A DNA stretch of 5,616 bases. Origin: Burkholderiales bacterium (lineage in GTDB: Bacteria > Pseudomonadota > Gammaproteobacteria > Burkholderiales > Burkholderiaceae_D). Location: contig SYFN01000097.1 in NCBI GenBank assembly GCA_005800405.1, positions 1 through 5,616 on the forward strand. The letters run 5' to 3'. The notes below the pieces were generated by a model. That model was given only the letters and a program-made list of their open reading frames with translations. It was not told the origin of the DNA and made no database searches. The translations under genes were made by a program, and so were the position numbers. Positions 1 to 5,226 of the stretch are shown here, piece after piece. How positions within the stretch are numbered: the stretch's first letter is position 1; every line of letters begins with the position of its first letter.

Positions 1-461
1 CGACCGGTGGTCGCAATATAAAACGCCTTCTTCATCACCATCGCCAGGTCTCTGACGTCCTTGACGAGAAAGTTGTGCTTGACGCAGGGTCGGGTGATAC
101 CAACGGTGTCGCATTCCTGGAAGGCATCCTGACCAATCGCGTGGGTCGGTACCTGCCCGGAAATGATCACCATCGGAATGGAATCCATGTATGCAGTCAC
201 CAAACCCGTCACCGCATTGGTGACGCCGGGACCGGAAGTCACCAGTGCCACACCCACCTTGTTCGAGCTGCGCGAATAGGCATCTGCCGCGTGAATAGCC
301 GCCTGCTCGTGACGAACAAGAATGTGCTGGAATTTGTCCTGCTTGAAAATGGCGTCGTAGATGTAGAGAACGGCGCCGCCAGGGTAGCCGAACACATGTT
401 CGACGCCTTCTTCGGCCAGACAGCGGACGACAATGTCGGCGCCCGTGATTTCGGAACTCAT
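1..461 (-). CDS. ilvI: Acetolactate synthase large (catalytic) subunit, N-terminal part, cut by window edge
   Basis: This enzyme condenses two pyruvates to acetolactate, or pyruvate with 2-ketobutyrate, as the first common step of valine, leucine and isoleucine synthesis. It uses ThDP, FAD and Mg2+ in the cytoplasm. The 153 visible residues are the N-terminal ThDP-binding (PYR) domain. Visible motifs are FGYPGGAV (24-31), RHEQAA (50-55) with the catalytic Glu at 52 that activates ThDP, TSGPG (75-79), AYMDSIP (90-96), SGQVP (101-105) and QDAFQECD (111-118). All match the E. coli IlvI/IlvB family closely. The ATG at 461 has a good ribosome site five bases upstream and gives the usual N-terminus ([12 protein letters not shown]). 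About three quarters of the protein lies beyond the left edge. In related bacteria ilvH and ilvC usually follow, but they cannot be seen here. Some annotations call the same protein IlvB. The family call is very secure; the paralogue symbol is less so. Confidence 0.96.
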   Translation of the reverse strand, partial: MSSEITGADIVVRCLAEEGVEHVFGYPGGAVLYIYDAIFKQDKFQHILVRHEQAAIHAADAYSRSSNKVGVALVTSGPGVTNAVTGLVTAYMDSIPMVIISGQVPTHAIGQDAFQECDTVGITRPCVKHNFLVKDVRDLAMVMKKAFYIATTG

Positions 462-544
462 TGCTGCTTCCTTTCAAGGTCCATTGGAAATTGATCGGAT
501 GCTCTTTCCTGGCGAGAACGATAACGATGGCACACTGCTGGCAT
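458..544 (-). CDS. Possible 28-residue upstream reading frame overlapping the ilvI start (ATGA)
   Basis: An ATG at 544 opens 28 codons ([12 protein letters not shown]...ERKQQ), and the TGA at 460-458 overlaps the ilvI ATG as ATGA, the usual geometry of translational coupling. A purine-rich AAAAAAGGA lies directly against the ATG, which is too close for a good ribosome site. The peptide is basic and hydrophilic, with no run of branched-chain residues, and I recognise no family. It could be a coupling or upstream peptide, or chance. Only conservation of the reading frame in relatives would separate these. Confidence 0.2.
   Translation of the reverse strand: MPAVCHRYRSRQERASDQFPMDLERKQQ
467..473 (-). 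promoter_or_regulatory. Ribosome binding site of ilvI
   Basis: The minus strand reads AAGGAAG, followed by five bases (CAGCA) and then the ATG at 461. This is the clearest Shine-Dalgarno match in the window and fixes the ilvI start. Confidence 0.75.
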
Positions 545-742
545 TCCTTTTTTGTGCGGTCACGCCGATCCGTCCCGCGCACTACGACGCATTTCAAACC
601 GACGCGCAGCGCAACTCGTTCAGCCTGAGCTCGTGCGGTAGCGATCGATCCCTCACGCTTGTGGCGTGGGTTAGAGCAAACTGCTTTCGGATGAAAGTGG
701 CGCTGCGGCCCGGTTGGCATTATGGGCAAACCGGGGCAGGCC

Positions 743-769
743 AAAAAATGTCCCTCGCGGTGGCGAGGG
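743..769 (-). terminator. Intrinsic terminator-like hairpin upstream of ilvI (possible attenuator)
   Basis: Read on the minus strand, a perfect 7-bp stem CCCTCGC / GCGAGGG with a CACC loop is followed after three bases by six T's. On the plus strand no T run follows the stem, so it is directional. No annotated gene ends here: the only gene beyond it points away. It must therefore act, if real, on a leader transcript leading into ilvI or on a small RNA. The three-base gap before the T run weakens it slightly. Confidence 0.55.
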
Positions 770-779
770 GAACAATACG

Positions 780-962
780 TTAATGCGTTGCAGCACGAAG
801 GTCAAGTGAAATCTTGGAAAAAGCCTTTGAAATCAAGCGGTTTGGCCTCGACACGACCCACAAAAGCTTAACAACAAGGCCCCTGAAGATACCGCTCCGA
901 TCCGGCCATCCTGTGCGACGTACAATGGAACATTTCTGTCTTGCTCGCCCCGCCGCACCCAT
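780..962 (-). other. Possible leader reading frame with Leu/Val-rich stretch before the hairpin
   Basis: A 60-codon frame from ATG 962 ends with TAA at 780, eleven bases before the terminator-like stem. Codons 29-37 (852-878) read LVVKLLWVV, seven of nine being Leu or Val. A leader peptide for branched-chain amino acid attenuation would be expected to show this. Against it: 60 residues is long for a leader, there is no Shine-Dalgarno at 962, the Ile codons are few and scattered, and its 5' end lies close to the divergent RDD gene. A shorter version starting at a non-ATG codon cannot be excluded. Confidence 0.15.
921..926 (+). promoter_or_regulatory. Weak candidate -10 box for the RDD-hydrolase pair
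   Basis: TACAAT (five of six to consensus) lies 66 bases before the likely GTG start at 992. No convincing -35 is found 16-18 bases upstream, so this is only a candidate. Confidence 0.2.
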
Positions 963-966
963 TTCG

Positions 967-978
967 GGGCAATTGCCC
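967..978. repeat. 12-bp perfect palindrome GGGCAATTGCCC
   Basis: This is a perfect two-fold symmetric site with no loop, ending 13 bases before the likely start of the RDD gene. The symmetry suits a dimeric DNA-binding protein better than an RNA hairpin, but no binding protein can be named and chance is possible. Confidence 0.3.
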
Positions 979-991
979 GCTCAATACACCC

Positions 992-1525
992 GTGAACGAT
1001 CTCCAACCCGACGCTTTACCAACTGCCTCTGTCAAAAGCCGCTTAATGGTCATGGTGTACGAAACCATGTTGATGCTCTCTGTCCTGTTTGCTGCGACTT
1101 TGCCGTTTTACGCGTTGCTGGAGCAACGTCACGCGCTTTATCGGCGAGATGATCTTCAATATTGGCTGTTTCTGGTGCTGGGTATTTATTTCTGCTGGTT
1201 CTGGCGGCATGGCGGACAAACATTGGCGATGAAGACATGGCGAATACGCCTGCTGACTCGCGAAGGTAGCGCTCTATCCCTAAAGCACGCTGCGTTGCGC
1301 TACGTCGGGGCGTGGCTCTGGTTCTTGCCTGGTCTGGCGGCAGCACGCTATCTGCATGCAGAGGGCTGGATGCTGGTGCTATTCCCCGCGCTGAACATGG
1401 CGCTGTGGATTCTTGCGGTTTTTCTCCATCCCGACCGACAGTTCCTGCATGACCGGCTGGCAGGCACTCGCCTGGTTCGGCTGCCGCCAGTCAAAGCTGC
1501 CGATCAATCTGCCGGCCCTGCATGA
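992..1525 (+). CDS. RDD-family integral membrane protein
   Basis: This is a 177-residue membrane protein of the RDD family, whose molecular role is mostly unknown; some members have been linked to ion transport. Hydrophobic segments lie at about 20-42, 56-72, 103-118 and 125-145. Family marks are the N-terminal SVKSRLMVMVYE, the central GQTLAMKTWRIRLLT (75-89) and the C-terminal FLHDRLAGTRLVRLP (151-165). In this subfamily the N-terminal Asp appears to be replaced by Glu (YE). The start is uncertain: GTG 992 gives the usual short N-terminus, TTG 941 would add 17 residues, and ATG 1046 would cut into the conserved segment. None has a good ribosome site. The hydrolase gene follows after 13 bases on the same strand. 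Divergent placement next to ilvI fits my recollection of betaproteobacterial gene order. Confidence 0.85.
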   Translation: MNDLQPDALPTASVKSRLMVMVYETMLMLSVLFAATLPFYALLEQRHALYRRDDLQYWLFLVLGIYFCWFWRHGGQTLAMKTWRIRLLTREGSALSLKHAALRYVGAWLWFLPGLAAARYLHAEGWMLVLFPALNMALWILAVFLHPDRQFLHDRLAGTRLVRLPPVKAADQSAGPA

Positions 1526-1538
1526 GCAAACTCTCAGC

Positions 1539-2492
1539 ATGATCGCCCGGCTCACTCGTTTCATGATCCTGCTGCAGTTACTGACGCTGGCGGGGCTGAG
1601 TACGCTGTTTTTATCTCTGGGCTGGGCTGATACGCTGACGATCGGATTTCTTTATGCCATCGCGATGATGAAGCTACTCAGAGCGAGCATCATTTTCAAT
1701 AATTTTTTTCTATCAGGTGCGCTCCGACAACCGATGGGTAACGGCCAGCGCGCACCGCTAACCGCTGCCTCAGCCAGAATGCTGCAAGAGTTCTGGTACA
1801 GCATGGTGTGCTGGTTTCAGTTGTTTCCGCTGGCCCGTCCGTTTCACATTCACTTTGCCGGAGACGCCGACCCACCGGTACTGCTCTTGCACGGCTATGG
1901 CGCCAACAGCGGTTTTTGGAAACCTCTGAGCGAGCAACTCACGCAGTTCGGCGTCAGCCACGCAGCGGTAGATCTGGAACCCCTGCTTGGCAGCGTTGAC
2001 GACTATGCAGAACTGATCGAAACATCAGCACAACAGCTTTGTCGCGACAACGGCGTTGAAACGATCGTCATTGTGGGTCACAGCATGGGCGGTCTGGCAG
2101 CTCGTGCGTGGCTACGGCGTTACGGTGCCGCACGGCTCGAATGCATGATCACGCTTGGCACGCCGCATTTCGGCAGCACATTGGCCGGGTATGGCATGGG
2201 GGAAAATGCGAGACAAATGCTGCCGCCCGTCAGCGGCACCAGCAGAGAGAATCACTGGCTGACCGTTCTGGCGAGCTCAGAAAGTCCGGCCGTACGAGCC
2301 AGGATGAGATCGATTTATTCGCGTCACGACAATATCGTATCGCCGCAACAGTCGGCGCAATTACCTGGTGCTACGAATATCGAAGTCGACCTGATTGGTC
2401 ATGTGGCGCTGGGTTTTGACAGCGACGTGATGGCTCTGTTGATGACGGAGATCACGCTAGCCCGTCAAAGCAGGTGCTCAGCAGGAAATTGA
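1539..2492 (+). CDS. Membrane-anchored alpha/beta-fold hydrolase (lipase/esterase-like)
   Basis: This 317-residue protein likely hydrolyses an ester or acyl bond; the substrate is unknown. Two hydrophobic segments (about 8-28 and 32-58) precede a hydrolase domain from about residue 105, suggesting an inner-membrane anchor. LLLHGYG (115-121) forms the oxyanion-hole region, GHSMGG (180-185) is the nucleophile elbow with Ser182, SRHDNIVSP (261-269) supplies Asp264, and IGHVALG (286-292) supplies His288. The catalytic triad therefore looks complete. TLGTPHFGS (205-213) is typical of lipase-like members of the family. The ATG at 1539 is chosen because it starts just before the first membrane segment and lies 13 bases after the RDD stop; an upstream ATG at 1413 would overlap the RDD gene by over 110 bases. 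The last 41 bases overlap the convergent tetR gene. The fold is certain; lipase versus thioesterase or other activity is open. Confidence 0.88.
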   Translation: MIARLTRFMILLQLLTLAGLSTLFLSLGWADTLTIGFLYAIAMMKLLRASIIFNNFFLSGALRQPMGNGQRAPLTAASARMLQEFWYSMVCWFQLFPLARPFHIHFAGDADPPVLLLHGYGANSGFWKPLSEQLTQFGVSHAAVDLEPLLGSVDDYAELIETSAQQLCRDNGVETIVIVGHSMGGLAARAWLRRYGAARLECMITLGTPHFGSTLAGYGMGENARQMLPPVSGTSRENHWLTVLASSESPAVRARMRSIYSRHDNIVSPQQSAQLPGATNIEVDLIGHVALGFDSDVMALLMTEITLARQSRCSAGN

Positions 2493-3057
2493 TCACCTCG
2501 TCACCAGAGTACTGTTCGTTGCTTCGCAGGTAGTCGAGCGTCGGATCGCAAGAGCGCGCGTAAATCGTAAACAGAACCACCTCGGTGGGCAGATCTTTGC
2601 GGATCTTGCGGTCTGCGCGTGCGCGCTCAATGAGTTCGCCCATCAACTCGTTGAGGTCCATTAAACGACTGATGTAGCGGGTGTTGTTCAGTAGTGCTTC
2701 GCGCAGACTGGTGTTTTCTGCGGGCAGGGTCGGCAAGCCGCCCTTCATGCGGATTTCCAGCGCCCACTGCAATACATCTTTGAGTTGGTCTATCGGCGCA
2801 CGATCCGTGGCCATGCCCCGAACGAAGGCCAGGGTATTCTCCAGCAAGCGGATCATCGCGGCAGCGGCCAGTGCTTCTTTCGACGGAAAGTGCTTGTAGA
2901 GGCTGGCTTTGGCAATACCAACTTCGGCTGCCACCTCGTCCATCGTCATCAGGTCAAAACCTTTTTTCGCGAGCAACGTGTTCGTTGCATCGACGATGGC
3001 GTTCTCGCGGACGATCAGTTGTTGTTGTTTAAACGAGAGCTTGGGTTCTTTACTCAT
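2452..3057 (-). CDS. TetR/AcrR-family transcriptional regulator
   Basis: This is a 201-residue one-component regulator, the usual TetR length. Residues 15-65 form the N-terminal DNA-binding domain: a helix with IVDATNTLLAKKGF (21-34), then the helix-turn-helix MTMDEVAAEVGIAKASLYKHF (37-57), with the typical ASLYKHFPSKEAL ending. The C-terminal ligand domain (about 70-201) is variable and gives no clue to the ligand. The ATG at 3057 matches the normal N-terminus, although no strong ribosome site is seen. A TATAAT box lies about 38 bases upstream. The gene converges on the RDD-hydrolase pair and overlaps the hydrolase 3' end by 41 bases. The rightward LOG gene starts 281 bases away in the opposite direction. 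Such regulators often repress themselves and a neighbour, so tetR and the LOG gene are candidate targets. This is inference only. Confidence 0.93.
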   Translation of the reverse strand: MSKEPKLSFKQQQLIVRENAIVDATNTLLAKKGFDLMTMDEVAAEVGIAKASLYKHFPSKEALAAAAMIRLLENTLAFVRGMATDRAPIDQLKDVLQWALEIRMKGGLPTLPAENTSLREALLNNTRYISRLMDLNELMGELIERARADRKIRKDLPTEVVLFTIYARSCDPTLDYLRSNEQYSGDEVINFLLSTCFDGLA

Positions 3058-3087
3058 CGGTTGCGATTCAGGCCGGACCGTTTTGAA

Positions 3088-3112
3088 GTTCCGGATTATA
3101 CGGCACCCGAAC
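3088..3112. repeat. Imperfect inverted repeat spanning the tetR -10 box (candidate operator)
   Basis: Half-sites GTTCCGG (3088-3094) and CCCGAAC (3106-3112) match in six of seven positions as an inverted repeat, with 11 bases between them that contain the TATAAT box. A related CCGGACC lies at 3073-3079. Autorepression by TetR binding across the -10 would fit, but the symmetry is modest. Confidence 0.3.
3095..3100 (-). promoter_or_regulatory. Consensus -10 box of the tetR promoter
   Basis: The minus strand reads TATAAT, a perfect -10, ending 37 bases before the tetR ATG. The -35 position 16-18 bases upstream (around 3117-3124) has no TTGACA-like hexamer, so it may need an activator or be a weak promoter. 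Confidence 0.5.
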
Positions 3113-3338
3113 CATAGGCGGTGCCCTTGCTGTTCTATTAATGGTGTTTTTTACGAGAAAATTACTTGGCTAAACCCCTGATTATCATGTTTATATTGAC
3201 AACAGTGTCTTCCTGACTCTGGTCACGATTGATCAATTCCCGCCACATTTACAAAGGCGACTGACGCAGAATGATTGCCAACAGATTCACAACCACGGTC
3301 GGTTATGATCGCGCACCAACTCTACGGTCTCTGAATTC
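3113..3338. other. Intergenic region upstream of the LOG gene
   Basis: No gene is seen. The stretch is AT-richer than its surroundings (3131-3240). It contains a perfect TTGACA at 3196-3201 (plus strand) with no matching -10 at normal spacing, an inverted repeat GACA-ACAG-TGTC at 3198-3209, a 10-bp palindrome ATTGATCAAT at 3228-3237, and a TATGAT box at 3304-3309 that could serve as a -10 for the LOG gene with a 5' leader of about 23 bases. None forms a complete strong promoter. Confidence 0.35.
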
Positions 3339-3947
3339 GTGAAAATCAAACTTCGCACCATTTGCGTTTATTGCGGCGCCTCCAGCGGCCGCGCGCCCGC
3401 CCATGCAGCAGCAGCGCGCTTACTTGGCAAGGTCCTGGCCGATCAGCAGATCACACTCGTCTATGGTGGGGGGCGGGTCGGACTCATGGGTATCGTTGCG
3501 GATGCGGTAATGAATGTGGGCGGTAATGTCATTGGGGTCATACCAAAAGCACTGATGGATACTGAGGTAGGTCATCAGCACATCAGCCAACTGCTGATCG
3601 TCAAAGACATGCACGAGCGAAAGGCACTGATGGCCGAGCATGCAGATGCTTTCATCGCCCTGCCCGGTGGCCTTGGCACACTGGAAGAGCTATTCGAAAC
3701 ACTGACCTGGGCGCAGCTGGGCTTTCATGAAAAGCCCATTGGGCTGCTGAATGTGAACGGCTTTTATGACGGACTGGTGGATTTTCTCGCGCATCAGGTA
3801 CGCGAAGGTTTCGTACGTGGAGAACACGCGCGCTTGCTGTTCAACGAACCAGATGCGTCAGCGCTGATCGAGCGGTTACAGTCATTCGAAATGCCCGAGG
3901 GCGTCAGCTGGCTGAGCCGCCAGGCGGCGAAAACCCAAGCGCCGTGA
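3339..3947 (+). CDS. LOG-family (TIGR00730-type) nucleotide 5'-monophosphate phosphoribohydrolase
   Basis: Members of this Rossmann-fold family cleave the base from nucleoside 5'-monophosphates; plant and some bacterial members activate cytokinins by releasing the free base from cytokinin ribotides. The 202-residue protein is full length. It shows the N-terminal ICVYCGASSG (8-17), the nucleotide-binding YGGGRVGLMG (42-51), MHERK (91-95) with the catalytic Arg94, and PGGLGTLEE (109-117), matching PGGxGTxxE with the catalytic Glu117. The start is a GTG at 3339 with no clear ribosome site; the next in-frame ATG is far inside the conserved fold, so GTG is required. It converges with the PLP-enzyme gene, 21 bases apart. 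In a bacterium without known plant association the physiological substrate is probably a purine nucleotide, but this cannot be told from sequence. Confidence 0.92.
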   Translation: MKIKLRTICVYCGASSGRAPAHAAAARLLGKVLADQQITLVYGGGRVGLMGIVADAVMNVGGNVIGVIPKALMDTEVGHQHISQLLIVKDMHERKALMAEHADAFIALPGGLGTLEELFETLTWAQLGFHEKPIGLLNVNGFYDGLVDFLAHQVREGFVRGEHARLLFNEPDASALIERLQSFEMPEGVSWLSRQAAKTQAP

Positions 3948-3958
3948 GAGGTCGCCAA

Positions 3959-3970
3959 GAATCCGGATTC
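3959..3970. repeat. 12-bp perfect palindrome at the convergent gene ends
   Basis: GAATCCGGATTC is a perfect palindrome sitting in the 21-base gap between the LOG gene stop and the stop codon of the PLP-enzyme gene. It has no loop and no T run on either strand, so it is not a normal intrinsic terminator. Confidence 0.3.
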
Positions 3971-5210
3971 AGGCCTCGAGCGCTTGTCGGAAATCTTCGA
4001 GCAAATCGTCGGCATCTTCAATGCCAACGGAAACACGAATCAACGACTCTGCAATGCCCATGTTGGCGCGACGCGCCGGTCCTATCTCATGATAAATCGT
4101 GTGCGCGACCGGGATGACCAGCGTTCGCGTATCACCCAGATTACTGGCAGGTATGGCAAGTCGGAGACGATTGAGATAGTCGAAACAATCGATACCGTCG
4201 CTGAGCTCAAAACTCAGCAAGCCACCGTAGGCGCGAAAGAGCGAAGCAGCAATCGCATGCTGTGGATGAGACGACAATCCGGGGTAATACACCGCTGCCA
4301 CACGATCGTCGGCGGACAACATCTTTGCCAAGGCCATCGCACTCGCCGATTCCCGCTCAACGCGCAGCGCCATGGTTTCCGCACCCACCGCCAGATGATG
4401 CGCAGCTTCGGGACCGAGCGCACCGCCAAAATCGCGCAATGCTTTGGCACGCAACTGAGCCAGTCCCCGTTGTGCTGGTGCGAAGCGCTTGTAGTTCTCT
4501 GCAATATTCGGGTAGTTGGTCCAGTCAAAAAGACCCGTGTCAGTCAAACTCCCCCCGAGCGCATTGCCATGACCCCCAATGGATTTGGTCAGCGCATTGA
4601 TGACGATACTGGCACCGACTTTTTTGGGCCGGAACAAATAAGGCGACGTAGTCGTGTTGTCGACCACGTAAAGAATACCGCGCGCTTGGCACAGCGCGCC
4701 TATCTTCTCGAGGTCAGCAATCTGCGTGCGCGGATTGGCGATGGTCTCGACAAACACCATCCGCGTTGCTGGCGTCAGCGCCTGCTCAACGGCTTCTACC
4801 TTCGTCGCATCGACGAAGCTGACAGGCATGCCCTGCAGCTGAACGGTTTGCCACAGGCTGTTGGTATTTCCGAACAAATAGGACGATGAGATGACGTGAT
4901 CACCATGACGCAACAAGGCCTGCACCAGCGCACCGACAGCCGCCATACCCGCGGAAAAACACAGCGTGGCCAAGCCATCTTCCATGCGCGTGATTTTCTC
5001 TTCGAGCGCAGAGACGGTGGGATTACCCTGCCTGCCGTATCGGTAGCCGGGACGTTTCCCTTGAAATACATCGGCCAGCTCGCGTGCATCACGATAGCCA
5101 TAGGCCACCGCCGTGTGAATCGGCTTGTGGAGCGATCCATGCTCAATGGGTTTCTGCCGGTCGCTATGCAGAATGGTGGTGGTAAAACCGAATTTCTTTT
5201 GATCGTTCAT
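3969..5210 (-). CDS. Cys/Met-metabolism PLP enzyme (cystathionine gamma-synthase / O-acylhomoserine sulfhydrylase family)
   Basis: This 413-residue fold-type I PLP enzyme is the normal family length. It probably joins an activated homoserine to sulfide or cysteine, making homocysteine or cystathionine for methionine synthesis. Visible PLP-site elements are YRYGRQGNPT (56-65) with Tyr58 and Arg60, SAGMA (87-91), FGNT (113-116), VVDN with Asp184 under the pyridine nitrogen, ALTK with the Schiff-base Lys209, and LIRVSVGIED (390-399) with Arg392 for the substrate carboxylate. Phe113 stands where lyases and cystathionine gamma-synthases have the PLP-stacking Tyr, as in MetZ-type sulfhydrylases. 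Asn115 replaces the Cys of methionine gamma-lyase. Ala206 replaces the Ser usual three residues before the Lys. The ATG at 5210 gives the family N-terminus; a TTG at 5243 would overlap purF. It starts 16 bases after the purF stop, like purF-metZ in Pseudomonas. The exact reaction and symbol remain open. Confidence 0.92.
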   Translation of the reverse strand: MNDQKKFGFTTTILHSDRQKPIEHGSLHKPIHTAVAYGYRDARELADVFQGKRPGYRYGRQGNPTVSALEEKITRMEDGLATLCFSAGMAAVGALVQALLRHGDHVISSSYLFGNTNSLWQTVQLQGMPVSFVDATKVEAVEQALTPATRMVFVETIANPRTQIADLEKIGALCQARGILYVVDNTTTSPYLFRPKKVGASIVINALTKSIGGHGNALGGSLTDTGLFDWTNYPNIAENYKRFAPAQRGLAQLRAKALRDFGGALGPEAAHHLAVGAETMALRVERESASAMALAKMLSADDRVAAVYYPGLSSHPQHAIAASLFRAYGGLLSFELSDGIDCFDYLNRLRLAIPASNLGDTRTLVIPVAHTIYHEIGPARRANMGIAESLIRVSVGIEDADDLLEDFRQALEA

Positions 5211-5226
5211 CAGCAACAGGCGGCGA

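Larger units (their letters stand above)
462..991. other. Divergent intergenic region between ilvI and the RDD gene (ilvI leader candidate)
   Basis: No confident gene is seen in these roughly 530 bases. On the plus strand the long open frames are shadows without known motifs. On the minus strand the stretch holds a hairpin with a T run (743-769), a 60-codon frame with a Leu/Val-rich segment (780-962), and a short frame touching ilvI (458-544). It should contain promoters for both divergent transcripts, but I cannot place a strong -35/-10 pair for ilvI. A CATAAT box on the minus strand just downstream of the hairpin (723-728) is possible but has a poor -35. The length suggests a long 5' untranslated region or regulatory leader for ilvI. 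Confidence 0.6.

Noticed and set aside
75..494. A 139-residue plus-strand frame antisense to ilvI
   Set aside because: It is the complement of conserved ilvI coding sequence and has no independent motifs.
1..720. A minus-strand frame open from ATG 720 to the left edge (240 codons without a stop), overlapping ilvI in another frame
   Set aside because: Inside ilvI its translation is rich in Arg, Cys and His, with no known motif, as expected for a shifted frame of a GC-rich gene. The true ilvI frame has all the family motifs.
433..783. A 116-residue plus-strand frame over the ilvI leader region
   Set aside because: It has no recognisable domain, starts inside ilvI antisense, has no ribosome site, and covers the hairpin region. 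Best read as a shadow frame.
846..880. Promoter for ilvI from TTG-rich sequence on the minus strand around 850-880
   Set aside because: Several TTG-like -35 hexamers exist but none has a matching -10 at 16-18 bases.
3916..3928. Small hairpin GCCGC-CAG-GCGGC near the end of the LOG gene as a terminator
   Set aside because: It lies inside the coding sequence, has a 5-bp stem and no T run on either strand.
3984..4889. A 301-residue plus-strand frame antisense to the PLP-enzyme gene
   Set aside because: Long, but low-quality protein with Arg/Gln/His-rich composition and no domains. The opposite strand encodes a fully conserved PLP enzyme.
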